Source: an uncultured Oscillibacter sp. (GTDB taxonomy: Bacteria > Bacillota > Clostridia > Oscillospirales > Oscillospiraceae). From it: a stretch of 5,047 nucleotides of DNA. Under the pieces are notes generated by a model that worked only from the letters and a program-made list of their open reading frames with translations, was not told where the DNA came from and searched no databases. This document shows, in pieces, positions 1-5,047 of this stretch (position 1 is its first letter; each line of letters starts with the position of its first letter). The DNA lies in contig CAJOQY010000300.1 in assembly GCA_905236835.1 (NCBI GenBank), positions 1 to 5,047 of the forward strand. The letters run 5' to 3'. The position numbers and the translations under genes were made by a program.

Positions 1-1507
1 CCAGCAATCCGCCCATGACGAACCAGTTATTGTCCAAAACCGGCACATCCACGCGATCCCAATATTTCGCCTTCTCAATTTTCTGACGCAGCGCCTGTTC
101 GTTGAACACTTCCTGAATCCGGATCACGGGCCGATCCGTGGGACACGGCAAATCCACCGTGGCGAAAATCAAATCAAATGAAGATAACAATTCCGTCGTG
201 ATATTCTGATCCGTAATTTGCGCCAGTTCCACGGAACTGTCCAGAACTTTCCGGAGCTGCGCCTCGACAAGACGCCCTGTGATCCGTCCGGGGCCGCATA
301 ACAAAGCCGCCCGGAATGGCCGGATATTTTTGTTTTCCTGTTCTTCCAGAAAAACGCCGAAATACGTCGCCAGAAAACTGCGTTCATCCGCCGTGACTTT
401 CAATCCGTAATCGCTGTAAATCACTTTCGAGGCAATATCCGCCATGCGCCACGCCAGCGGATATTTTTCTTTTAATTCTTCCAAAAGCGGGCTTTTCAAT
501 CTGACATTGAATTTTAAGCGATTCAGCATAAACATCAGATGATATAAAAACTCCTCAATCGCTTCCGGATTTTCAAATTTAATATCCAGTTCCCGTTGAA
601 TCCGGCTGAATAATTTATCTCCCAGCGCTTTCATGCTTTCGTCAAGCTCAATCGCCTGCATATCCCGCACGTCCGCCGGGGTACGCATTCCGATTATAGG
701 CAACAAGATAAACAGCCGCTCTTCCGCCGGAAATTCCACGCCCAGAAACCGCCCGATTCGATTGGATAGTCTGTCAATCACTTCAAATTCCGGTCTTGCC
801 GTCAGACTATAAAATGACGCGGTCAGTTCCCCAATGGCATGATCCGTCAAAAATCTATCCAGCATGACGGTCAGAAATCGCCTGAATTCTTCCCGCGCGC
901 TCTGTTCAAACGGACTGTCCGCGAAAGTCTCCGTCACAATCTGATCAATCTCCGGTTCCGATGGATAATCCCGATAAAGGGCGTCATACGCGCTTTCTAA
1001 TATATAATGCCGTATATCGCTTTCATTGCCGCGCAGTAAAAGCCCTTTTCCGGATTTGCCGATCACCGTCAGACGAAATAATTCCAGATCCGCCCGCAGG
1101 CGTTTTAAATCATGATTCAGCGTTCCCCGGCTGATATTCATTTCATAGGCCAGATCATCCGCCAGCAACGGACCGCCCGCCCGCATAAGACGCCCAAATA
1201 TATAATCCATACGTCCGCGCGGGGAATTCAGAAACTGATCCGTATTGAACAGCCGCGCGCGGACAGTCCGAAATTTTTCCGCGTCATAGATATGCAATAC
1301 TAATTTTCCCTGTTCGCTGTCAATTGACGCGCAGTCTTTCAATTCCGCGTTCAACGCGTGAATATCATTCCGGACAGTCCGTTCGCTGACATCCAGACGG
1401 GAGGCCAGCGCGGCGGCGGTCAACGCGGGATTCCTGTCAAGCAGATTTAAAATGCCCGCCGCCCGGTTGTCCCCGAATAAATTGCCCGTTCCGCCCTGAT
1501 TACTCAA
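1..1507 (-). CDS. PRD-containing BglG/GutR-type transcriptional regulator (3' end cut by window edge)
   Basis: An open frame of 502 codons runs from a TTG at 1505-1507 to the left edge without a stop, so the C-terminus is missing. TTG is chosen because AGGGGGAGG sits 7 nt before it and no ATG or GTG is suitably placed. Domains read from my translation: an N-terminal helix-turn-helix (about residues 28-52, LASRLDVSERTVRNDI), a second Mga-like HTH (about 110-165, ending in the typical GKSGKGLLLRG), PRD1 (about 195-285), PRD2 (about 290-392, FLYHLMFMLNR with His323), then a GatB-like EIIB domain (from about 397) with Cys404 in LLCGPGRITG, the expected phospho-acceptor. An EIIA-like domain would normally follow outside the window. 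Proteins of this family control PTS sugar operons through phosphorylation of the PRDs by HPr and EII. It lies 74 nt downstream of the sorbitol-6-phosphate dehydrogenase-type gene with no terminator between, so co-transcription and a GutR-like role are inferred. In PRD2 the usual second His is Tyr382 (ATYFGVFLE). Family call is firm; the inducing sugar is inferred from context. Confidence 0.88.
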   Translation of the reverse strand, partial: MSNQGGTGNLFGDNRAAGILNLLDRNPALTAAALASRLDVSERTVRNDIHALNAELKDCASIDSEQGKLVLHIYDAEKFRTVRARLFNTDQFLNSPRGRMDYIFGRLMRAGGPLLADDLAYEMNISRGTLNHDLKRLRADLELFRLTVIGKSGKGLLLRGNESDIRHYILESAYDALYRDYPSEPEIDQIVTETFADSPFEQSAREEFRRFLTVMLDRFLTDHAIGELTASFYSLTARPEFEVIDRLSNRIGRFLGVEFPAEERLFILLPIIGMRTPADVRDMQAIELDESMKALGDKLFSRIQRELDIKFENPEAIEEFLYHLMFMLNRLKFNVRLKSPLLEELKEKYPLAWRMADIASKVIYSDYGLKVTADERSFLATYFGVFLEEQENKNIRPFRAALLCGPGRITGRLVEAQLRKVLDSSVELAQITDQNITTELLSSFDLIFATVDLPCPTDRPVIRIQEVFNEQALRQKIEKAKYWDRVDVPVLDNNWFVMGGLL

Positions 1508-1514
1508 AATCCGG

Positions 1515-1524
1515 CCTCCCCCTT
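1515..1524 (-). promoter_or_regulatory. Strong Shine-Dalgarno site for the regulator, deciding a TTG start
   Basis: The minus strand reads AAGGGGGAGG, ending 7 nt before TTG at 1505-1507. This near-perfect anti-16S match is what fixes the non-ATG start. A weak TCAG/CTGA hairpin (about 1530-1549) lies just upstream; its T-run is absent, so it is not read as a terminator. Confidence 0.8.
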
Positions 1525-1571
1525 TCCTGTTTCTCAGTCATTCTGAAAATTCATCAACGCGGGAAATATCA

Positions 1572-1611
1572 GCCTGAAATATTATCCTCTGGATTTGCCG
1601 CCTGAAATATT
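1572..1611. repeat. 12-bp direct repeat at the 3' end of the SDR gene
   Basis: GCCTGAAATATT is found at 1572-1583 and 1600-1611. On the minus strand, the upstream copy encodes the conserved Asn-Ile-Ser-Gly of the SDR C-terminus, and the second copy overlaps the stop codon (TAA at 1582-1584). It may be chance or the trace of a small duplication. Confidence 0.5.
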
Positions 1612-2382
1612 GACGGTCGTTCCGGAGAGATAGCTTGCCCGGTCAGAGACAAGGAACGCCACCAGATTTCCGACTTCGTCTAACTTGCCTTCGCGCCCCA
1701 ACGGAATGACTTTCCGGTAATCCGTGGACAAGTCCTCGACCCTGACGCCCCGCGTATAGGCCAACGCGGCGTTGTAGGCGGGGGAACGCAGTCCGGTCGG
1801 CTCCATAATGCCGGGGGCGACGCCTACCACGCGGATATTATAAGGGCCAAGCTCTTTCGCCCAAGAGCGGATAAGGCTGTCTCTCGCGCCATTGGTGGCG
1901 GAGTAGGCGGACTGTCCCTGCGAACCCTCTTTTCCGGATTCGGATGACATACCGACGATCACGCCGCCGCCCTGTTTGAGCATTTGCCGCGCGCAGGCTT
2001 GCGCGCAGTAGACCATGCCCCGGACGTTAATATCAAACATCTTATTATAGGAATCGTCGTCCAGTTCATATTCGGGATGTTCGCCCTTCACGTCCACCAG
2101 CAGACGGGGCAGATTGATTCCGGCGACGTTGACCAGCGCGTCAATCTTGCCGTATTTCGCGATAACCGCGTCCGCCATAGCCTGTACGTTCTCTTTGTTG
2201 GTCACGTCGCATTTCACGCAGTATACGCCGTCGATCTCCTTTCCGGTTTCCACTGTGATGTCCGCGATGACCGGTATCGCGTCCGCCGCGTGAAGCGTCG
2301 TGACAACGTGTTTGGCAATGCCGGACGCGCCTCCCGTAACGATGACCACGCGGCCTTCCAGTCCGAGCCAACCCTGCGCCAT
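1582..2382 (-). CDS. gutF: Sorbitol-6-phosphate 2-dehydrogenase-type SDR with altered catalytic motif
   Basis: A complete 266-residue classical short-chain dehydrogenase; ATG at 2380-2382 has AAGGGAGAG 7 nt upstream. Its landmarks (WLGLEG near the N-terminus, GINLPRLLVDVKGE at 89-101, SSESGKEGSQGQSAYSAT at 146-163, RVVGVAPGIMEPTGLR at 184-199, NISGGKSRG at the end) are those I know from Klebsiella SorD and Lactobacillus GutF, which oxidise D-glucitol-6-phosphate to fructose-6-phosphate with NAD in the cytoplasm. The length is normal for that family. Three core positions are unusual: the dinucleotide-binding TGGASGIG is TGGASGIA (Ala23), NNAG is NVAG (Val86), and YxxxK is YSATN, putting Asn164 where the catalytic Lys should be. 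Ser147, Tyr160 and the tetrad Asn119 remain. It is the first gene after an extended -10 promoter and precedes a PRD regulator, as in gutFR operons. The family call is secure; normal dehydrogenase activity is doubtful because Lys is missing. Other symbols in use for this function are sorD and srlD. Confidence 0.82.
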   Translation of the reverse strand: MAQGWLGLEGRVVIVTGGASGIAKHVVTTLHAADAIPVIADITVETGKEIDGVYCVKCDVTNKENVQAMADAVIAKYGKIDALVNVAGINLPRLLVDVKGEHPEYELDDDSYNKMFDINVRGMVYCAQACARQMLKQGGGVIVGMSSESGKEGSQGQSAYSATNGARDSLIRSWAKELGPYNIRVVGVAPGIMEPTGLRSPAYNAALAYTRGVRVEDLSTDYRKVIPLGREGKLDEVGNLVAFLVSDRASYLSGTTVNISGGKSRG

Positions 2383-2389
2383 AACTCAT

Positions 2390-2398
2390 CTCTCCCTT
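2390..2398 (-). promoter_or_regulatory. Ribosome binding site of the SDR gene
   Basis: The minus strand reads AAGGGAGAG, 7 nt before the ATG at 2380-2382. It supports this start over an overlapping out-of-frame ATG at 2387-2389. Confidence 0.7.
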
Positions 2399-2430
2399 GT
2401 CTTGATTTTAATCCGCTCGCTCTCCGGGGC

Positions 2431-2463
2431 TGATAATAATATTTTATATTATTTATATTATCA
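2431..2463 (-). promoter_or_regulatory. Palindromic leader segment upstream of the SDR gene (candidate RNA hairpin)
   Basis: The leader between the predicted promoter and the SDR gene contains TGATAATA and TATTATCA as 8-bp inverted arms around an all-AT centre that can itself pair (ATAATAT/ATATTAT). Just outside, TCCGGG (about 2474-2479) can pair with CCCGGA (about 2424-2429), which would extend it into a two-part stem. There is no T-run after it, so it is not a standard terminator. A role in antitermination or mRNA stability is only a guess, and the high AT content lowers the significance. Confidence 0.35.
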
Positions 2464-2488
2464 AGCATGATTTCCCGGAACTGGCGAG

Positions 2489-2517
2489 ATTATATCAAAA
2501 CAAGCGGAACAGTTTAA
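2489..2517 (-). promoter_or_regulatory. Sigma-A extended -10 promoter for the sorbitol-type operon
   Basis: On the minus strand TGATATAAT gives a perfect -10 (TATAAT at 2489-2494) with the extended -10 TG at 2496-2497. The hexamer 17 nt upstream is TTAAAC (2512-2517), a poor -35 with three matches to TTGACA. A good -10 with a weak -35 suits a promoter that needs an activator, which fits the PRD regulator encoded downstream. Predicted transcription start is near 2482, giving a leader of about 100 nt. Confidence 0.65.
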
Positions 2518-2545
2518 TCCATTCTTTTTCCGGAACGCGGAAATC

Positions 2546-2587
2546 AATTAAAACAGCCTTTTTCCGTGAATCTGAAAAAGGCTGTTT
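2546..2587 (-). terminator. Rho-independent terminator of glyA
   Basis: AAACAGCCTTTTTC (2551-2564) and GAAAAAGGCTGTTT (2574-2587) form a perfect 14-bp stem with a 9-nt loop. On the minus strand it starts 16 nt after the glyA stop codon and is followed by TAATTGATTT, a modest U-rich tail extending the TTT of the stem. It separates glyA from the sorbitol-type operon. Confidence 0.85.
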
Positions 2588-2603
2588 GCGTTTATTATAT
2601 TTT

Positions 2604-3776
2604 TTATCGCGGCATTTGGCGGATAATCCGGTCAATTTTTTTCGCGGCTTCGATAAAATCAGCCTCTTTCCATCCCTTTGTGGTCATGGCCGCCGTTCCG
2701 ACGCGCACGCCGGACGCCAACTGGGGGGAACGCTTCTCATTTGGGACGCAGTTTTTATTCAGCGTGATTCCGTGCCGATCCAATTCATCCTGCACGGCTT
2801 TTCCGGTCAATCCGGTATCCGTCAGATCCAATAAAAACAAATGATTGTCCGTGCCGCCGGTAATCACATGATAGTCCATATCTAAAAAAGCGCCGCACAT
2901 GGCTTTACAATTCCGGACAACCTGATGACCATATTCGACAAATTCCGGCGTCAGCGCCTCTTCGGCGGCGATTGCCTTTCCGGCGATGATATGCTGTAAC
3001 GGTCCGCCCTGACAACCGGGAAATACCGCGCTGTCAATTTTTTTGGCAAGTTCCGGTCTGCCGAATATCATGCCTCCGCGCGGTCCGCGCAAAGTTTTAT
3101 GCGTTGTCGTCGTGATAATATCCGCCAGTCCGAAGGGCGACGGATGATCCCCGGAGACCACAAGTCCGGCGATATGCGCCATGTCGACCATGAAATACGC
3201 GCCGACTTCCCGCGCGATTTGGGAAAATCTCTCGAAATCCAGAATCCGGCTGTAAGCCGACGCCCCGGCAAGAATCAAATCCGGCTTTTCCCGCCGCGCA
3301 AGTTCCGCGACATTGTCCATGTCAATCCGTCCGGACGCGTCCACGTCATAAAATATTATCTGATATAATTTGCCGCTGAAATTTACCGGGGAGCCGTGCG
3401 TCAAATGCGCGCCGTTATTCAAACTCATGGATAATATCTTATCCCCCGGCTTTAAAACGCTTAAATAAGCCGCCAGATTCGCCGACGATCCGCTGTGCGG
3501 CTGGACGTTGACATGATAATCCGTATGAAATACCTGTTTCCATAGATCGCAGCAATATTCTTCCAGTTCGTTGACGACTTCACAGCCGCCGTAATACCGC
3601 CCGCGATTTCCGGACGCGCGTTCCACCGGATAGCCTTCGGAATATTTATTCGTCAGACAGGATCCCACCGCCCGCAGGATATTTTCACTGACAAAATTTT
3701 CACTGGCGATTAACTCCACCGTGGAATCCTGCCGTTTCCGCTCTTTTTCAATTAAATCAAATACTTTTGATCCCAT
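2604..3776 (-). CDS. glyA: Serine hydroxymethyltransferase
   Basis: A complete 390-residue PLP enzyme (fold type I) that interconverts serine and glycine with tetrahydrofolate, supplying one-carbon units in the cytosol. Diagnostic motifs: ELIASENFVS (21-30), YYGGCE (61-66), NVQPHSGS (90-97), HLTHGSPVNFSGKLY (124-138), VDMAHIAGL (197-205) and TTTTHKTLRGPRGG (222-235), where Lys227 is the PLP lysine; then GGTDNHL (307-313), LTGKAV (323-328) and GVRVGTAAMTTKG (356-368). ATG at 3774-3776 has AAAGGGA 6 nt upstream. Differences from the Bacillus and E. coli enzymes (about 415-417 residues): the conserved GYPGKRYYGG loop carries an extra stretch of about 8 residues (51-60, VERASGNRGR); the AYPR motif is AYSR (Ser176); and the protein stops about 25-30 residues early. 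The stop is followed directly by a clean terminator, so the short end looks native rather than a frameshift. It has its own promoter and terminator and seems monocistronic. The family call is very secure. Confidence 0.96.
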   Translation of the reverse strand: MGSKVFDLIEKERKRQDSTVELIASENFVSENILRAVGSCLTNKYSEGYPVERASGNRGRYYGGCEVVNELEEYCCDLWKQVFHTDYHVNVQPHSGSSANLAAYLSVLKPGDKILSMSLNNGAHLTHGSPVNFSGKLYQIIFYDVDASGRIDMDNVAELARREKPDLILAGASAYSRILDFERFSQIAREVGAYFMVDMAHIAGLVVSGDHPSPFGLADIITTTTHKTLRGPRGGMIFGRPELAKKIDSAVFPGCQGGPLQHIIAGKAIAAEEALTPEFVEYGHQVVRNCKAMCGAFLDMDYHVITGGTDNHLFLLDLTDTGLTGKAVQDELDRHGITLNKNCVPNEKRSPQLASGVRVGTAAMTTKGWKEADFIEAAKKIDRIIRQMPR

Positions 3777-3782
3777 AAAATT

Positions 3783-3789
3783 TCCCTTT
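3783..3789 (-). promoter_or_regulatory. Ribosome binding site of glyA
   Basis: The minus strand reads AAAGGGA, 6 nt before the ATG at 3774-3776, at the end of a strongly AT-rich, probably unstructured leader of about 65 nt. No riboswitch-like fold was recognised in that leader. Confidence 0.65.
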
Positions 3790-3849
3790 CTTGTTGTTAT
3801 ATTTATTATAATTATTTAATATTTTATATATTATCGCTTCGGACGCCGC

Positions 3850-3878
3850 ATTATATAATAAATTTTTCTTCCGCACAA
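3850..3878 (-). promoter_or_regulatory. glyA: Sigma-A promoter of glyA
   Basis: On the minus strand TTGTGC (3873-3878) and a perfect TATAAT (3850-3855) are separated by exactly 17 nt that include an A/T-rich stretch. The -35 keeps only the TTG of TTGACA. Predicted start is near 3843, leaving a leader of about 65 nt before the glyA ATG. Confidence 0.68.
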
Positions 3879-3901
3879 GTATTTTTTTTCACAAGTATTT
3901 T
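3874..3901 (-). repeat. 12-bp direct repeat overlapping the glyA -35 region
   Basis: CACAAGTATTTT occurs at 3874-3885 and again at 3890-3901, with starts 16 nt apart and a T-run between. On the minus strand this is two copies of AAAATACTTGTG, the downstream copy containing the TTGTG of the -35 hexamer. It may be a slippage duplication, an UP-like element or a tandem binding site; the sequence does not decide. Confidence 0.55.
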
Positions 3902-3938
3902 CGCCATACGGCGCGTATGTTTGTATACGCGGCGAAAA
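3898..3938. repeat. Nested inverted repeat between the lysozyme terminator and the glyA promoter
   Basis: CGCGTAT (3912-3918) pairs with ATACGCG (3925-3931) around a 6-nt loop, and TTTTCGC (3898-3904) pairs with GCGAAAA (3932-3938) outside, leaving a 7-nt bulge (3905-3911). A competing perfect dyad, CATACG-GCG-CGTATG (3905-3919), shares one arm. The site ends about 20 nt upstream of the glyA -35. It could be an operator or an alternative RNA structure; no T-run follows on either strand, so it is not read as a terminator. Confidence 0.5.
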
Positions 3939-3989
3939 AATATTCCCCCTATGAGAGACCGGCGGCCTTTCACAGGGAGAAATATTTTT
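3935..3989 (-). terminator. Long hairpin terminator of the GH25 lysozyme gene
   Basis: On the minus strand, 39 nt after the lysozyme stop, a stem of about 24 pairs forms between 3964-3989 and 3936-3960 with the triloop GCC (3961-3963). It contains one mismatch, one bulged T and a few G-U pairs, and ends in a TTTTTT run (3935-3940). The plus strand also ends in a T-rich run (TATTTTTATTTTT), so it could work both ways, although no plus-strand gene is present. A smaller GGCGGA/TCCGCC pair (4003-4008 and 4022-4027) lies between the stop codon and this hairpin. Confidence 0.75.
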
Positions 3990-4028
3990 ATTTTTATTAC
4001 GCGGCGGATAAATTTTTATATTCCGCCA

Positions 4029-5047
4029 TTACCAATAGCGATATTTAAACCAGATATTGGCGTCCACACTGCCGATCCCGGCGACATTACAGCTTTCGGA
4101 GAACTGCCACATATCAACCTGATAGCGGAAATTCGGGAACGCGCTGGAACTTCCGACGCTGGGATACTGGGGATACCATGTTAAGAAACGGGTAATCGCG
4201 CCCTGATCGTATTTGACATAGCCGACATAACGGCTTTCGTAAACCATGGGCGTATATCCGGCGGCGGCGACGCGTTCGCAGAACGCGATGGCGCACGCGG
4301 TGGCCATTTCCGCCGAAACGCCGTAAACGCGATAATTGGAATTGTTCATCTCCCAGTCATAGCACACAGGGCCGTTGATATTATAACCGGCGATACGCTG
4401 CAACACAAATTCGGCTTCTTCCAGCGCTTCTTCAATTGTAATGGCCTGCGCGAAGAAATACACGCCTGTCTGAATGCCCGCGTCCAGCGCGCCTTGGATA
4501 TTCTGGCCGTAATATTCGTCCTCGATCATGCCGCCGGTGGAGTAACCGCGCGCGCCGACGCGGACAAACGCGAACTGTACGCCGTCATTTTTCGCGGCGT
4601 TCCAGTCAATGCGGCGGTTGGAACGGTTGCGGTTATTATGCGCGGAGACATCCACGCCGAATTCAGTCCCGAAGCGGCTTCCGGTATAATAAATCCGTGA
4701 TCCGCTCCATTTGAAATCACTGGCGGAGACGGCGCGTTCCGGTACGCCGGGATAAATGGGAATCCGCCGGCCCTCATAGGTGAATGTGCCTTCCGTATAA
4801 GACGGCGTGTAAATATCGCTGGGCTGGAGCCGTCCGTAGGGGTTATATGGATAGACATAAGGCGTCGGGCCGGAATAAGGCGTGGGAGTCGGAGTGACTT
4901 CCTCATAATAATTTTCGTCATAGGGATGCTCGTCCGGGCTGGGAATATCCTCAATCGGCGTCACGGTAGGCGTGGGGGAATTGGCGGGCATGGGTCCATA
5001 GATCACGACTACCGGGGTAGGGGTAGGCGTCAGCGTGACGGTAGGCC
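4029..5047 (-). CDS. GH25 lysozyme-type muramidase with Pro/Thr/Tyr-rich linker (5' end cut by window edge)
   Basis: The frame stays open from the stop at 4029-4031 to the right edge, so the true start and any signal peptide lie outside; the GTG at 5004-5006 is internal, because the Thr-Pro repeats continue upstream of it. Residues are numbered from that GTG. Residues 1 to about 70 and the 13 codons before them are a low-complexity linker (SPTPTVTP, VTPTPTPYSGPTPYVYPYNPYG), typical of exported wall-associated proteins. The GH25 catalytic domain covers about 115-325: GVDVSAHNN (Asp119), FAFVRVGARGY (147-155), YYGQNIQGALDAGIQTGVYFF (166-185, given in part as the NIQGALDAG helix), CYDWE (215-219) with the catalytic Asp217 and Glu219, WYPQYP (277-282), MWQFS (299-303) and SVDANIWF near the end. 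GH25 enzymes cut the N-acetylmuramic acid to N-acetylglucosamine bond of peptidoglycan. All expected acidic residues are present, so it is probably active. No phage genes are seen nearby, so a cell-wall remodelling role is more likely than a prophage endolysin, but the missing N-terminus leaves this open. Confidence 0.9.
   Translation of the reverse strand, partial: PTVTLTPTPTPVVVIYGPMPANSPTPTVTPIEDIPSPDEHPYDENYYEEVTPTPTPYSGPTPYVYPYNPYGRLQPSDIYTPSYTEGTFTYEGRRIPIYPGVPERAVSASDFKWSGSRIYYTGSRFGTEFGVDVSAHNNRNRSNRRIDWNAAKNDGVQFAFVRVGARGYSTGGMIEDEYYGQNIQGALDAGIQTGVYFFAQAITIEEALEEAEFVLQRIAGYNINGPVCYDWEMNNSNYRVYGVSAEMATACAIAFCERVAAAGYTPMVYESRYVGYVKYDQGAITRFLTWYPQYPSVGSSSAFPNFRYQVDMWQFSESCNVAGIGSVDANIWFKYRYW

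Noticed and set aside
1112..1303. Plus-strand frame of 63 codons
   Set aside because: It lies wholly inside the regulator gene on the opposite strand, has no Shine-Dalgarno site and no recognisable protein features.
1984..2433. Plus-strand frame of 149 codons opposite the SDR gene
   Set aside because: It is an antisense shadow of a well-supported SDR gene, caused by GC-rich codons that avoid stops; its translation resembles no protein I know.
2476..2536. Three GTTCCG copies (minus strand) around the SDR promoter, spaced 26-29 nt
   Set aside because: TTCCG and CCGGA words are very common throughout this window, including inside genes, so three copies are not convincing as an operator.
3777..3850. 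Possible riboswitch in the glyA leader
   Set aside because: The leader is short and almost all A/T, with none of the conserved bases of glycine, tetrahydrofolate or SAM riboswitches that I can recognise.
4003..4027. GGCGGA/TCCGCC inverted repeat right after the lysozyme stop as a terminator
   Set aside because: The stem is only 6 bp with a long AT loop and no T-run follows on the minus strand; the longer hairpin at 3935-3989 is the better terminator.
4526..4954. Minus-strand frame of 142 codons overlapping the lysozyme gene
   Set aside because: It is a frame-shifted reading of the GH25 coding region with an Arg/Pro-rich, domain-free translation.
1..5047. CRISPR arrays, tRNA or rRNA genes, insertion sequences, phage genes
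   Set aside because: No regularly spaced repeats, tRNA-like cloverleaf, rRNA motif, transposase or phage structural protein was recognised on either strand.

Overview
The window looks like part of a chromosome from a low-to-moderate GC Firmicute, most likely a gut-type Clostridia. The clues are AT-rich intergenic gaps with sigma-A-type promoters and strong purine Shine-Dalgarno sites, a TTG start behind an AGGGGGAGG site, coding sequence rich in CpG codons (GCG, CCG, ACG, CGG), a Thr-Pro repeat linker on an exported lysozyme, and a PRD/EIIB-type sugar regulator. This is inferred from style and gene families; no phylogenetic marker was compared. All four protein genes lie on the minus strand, so transcription runs from the right edge to the left edge.

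Layout in transcription order: (i) 5047-4029, the C-terminal part of a secreted or surface GH25 lysozyme-type muramidase with a Pro/Thr/Tyr-rich linker; its N-terminus is outside the window. It is followed by a long hairpin terminator (3935-3989). (ii) An AT-rich gap with an operator-like inverted repeat and a sigma-A-like promoter (3850-3878), then glyA (3776-2604), serine hydroxymethyltransferase, closed by a perfect 14-bp hairpin terminator (2546-2587). (iii) An extended -10 promoter (2489-2497), a leader with a potential hairpin, then a sorbitol-6-phosphate dehydrogenase-type SDR gene (2382-1582) and, 74 nt later with no visible terminator, a PRD-containing BglG/MtlR/GutR-type regulator (1507 to beyond the left edge).

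The dehydrogenase-then-regulator order matches the start of the known Lactobacillus gutFRMCBA sorbitol operon, so the left side is probably the head of a sorbitol (glucitol) PTS operon. gutM and the EII genes would be expected just outside the left edge. Sorbitol-6-phosphate made by the transporter would be oxidised to fructose-6-phosphate, and the regulator would read PTS phosphorylation state. glyA and the lysozyme gene appear to be separate transcription units.

I see no clear new system. The main oddity is that the SDR lacks the catalytic lysine of the YxxxK motif (Asn164) and also departs from consensus in the Gly-rich motif and the NNAG motif, although the rest of the protein is well conserved. 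Secondary points are a SHMT with a small insertion in the GYPGKRYYGG loop and a short C-terminus, and loss of one typical PRD2 histidine in the regulator.
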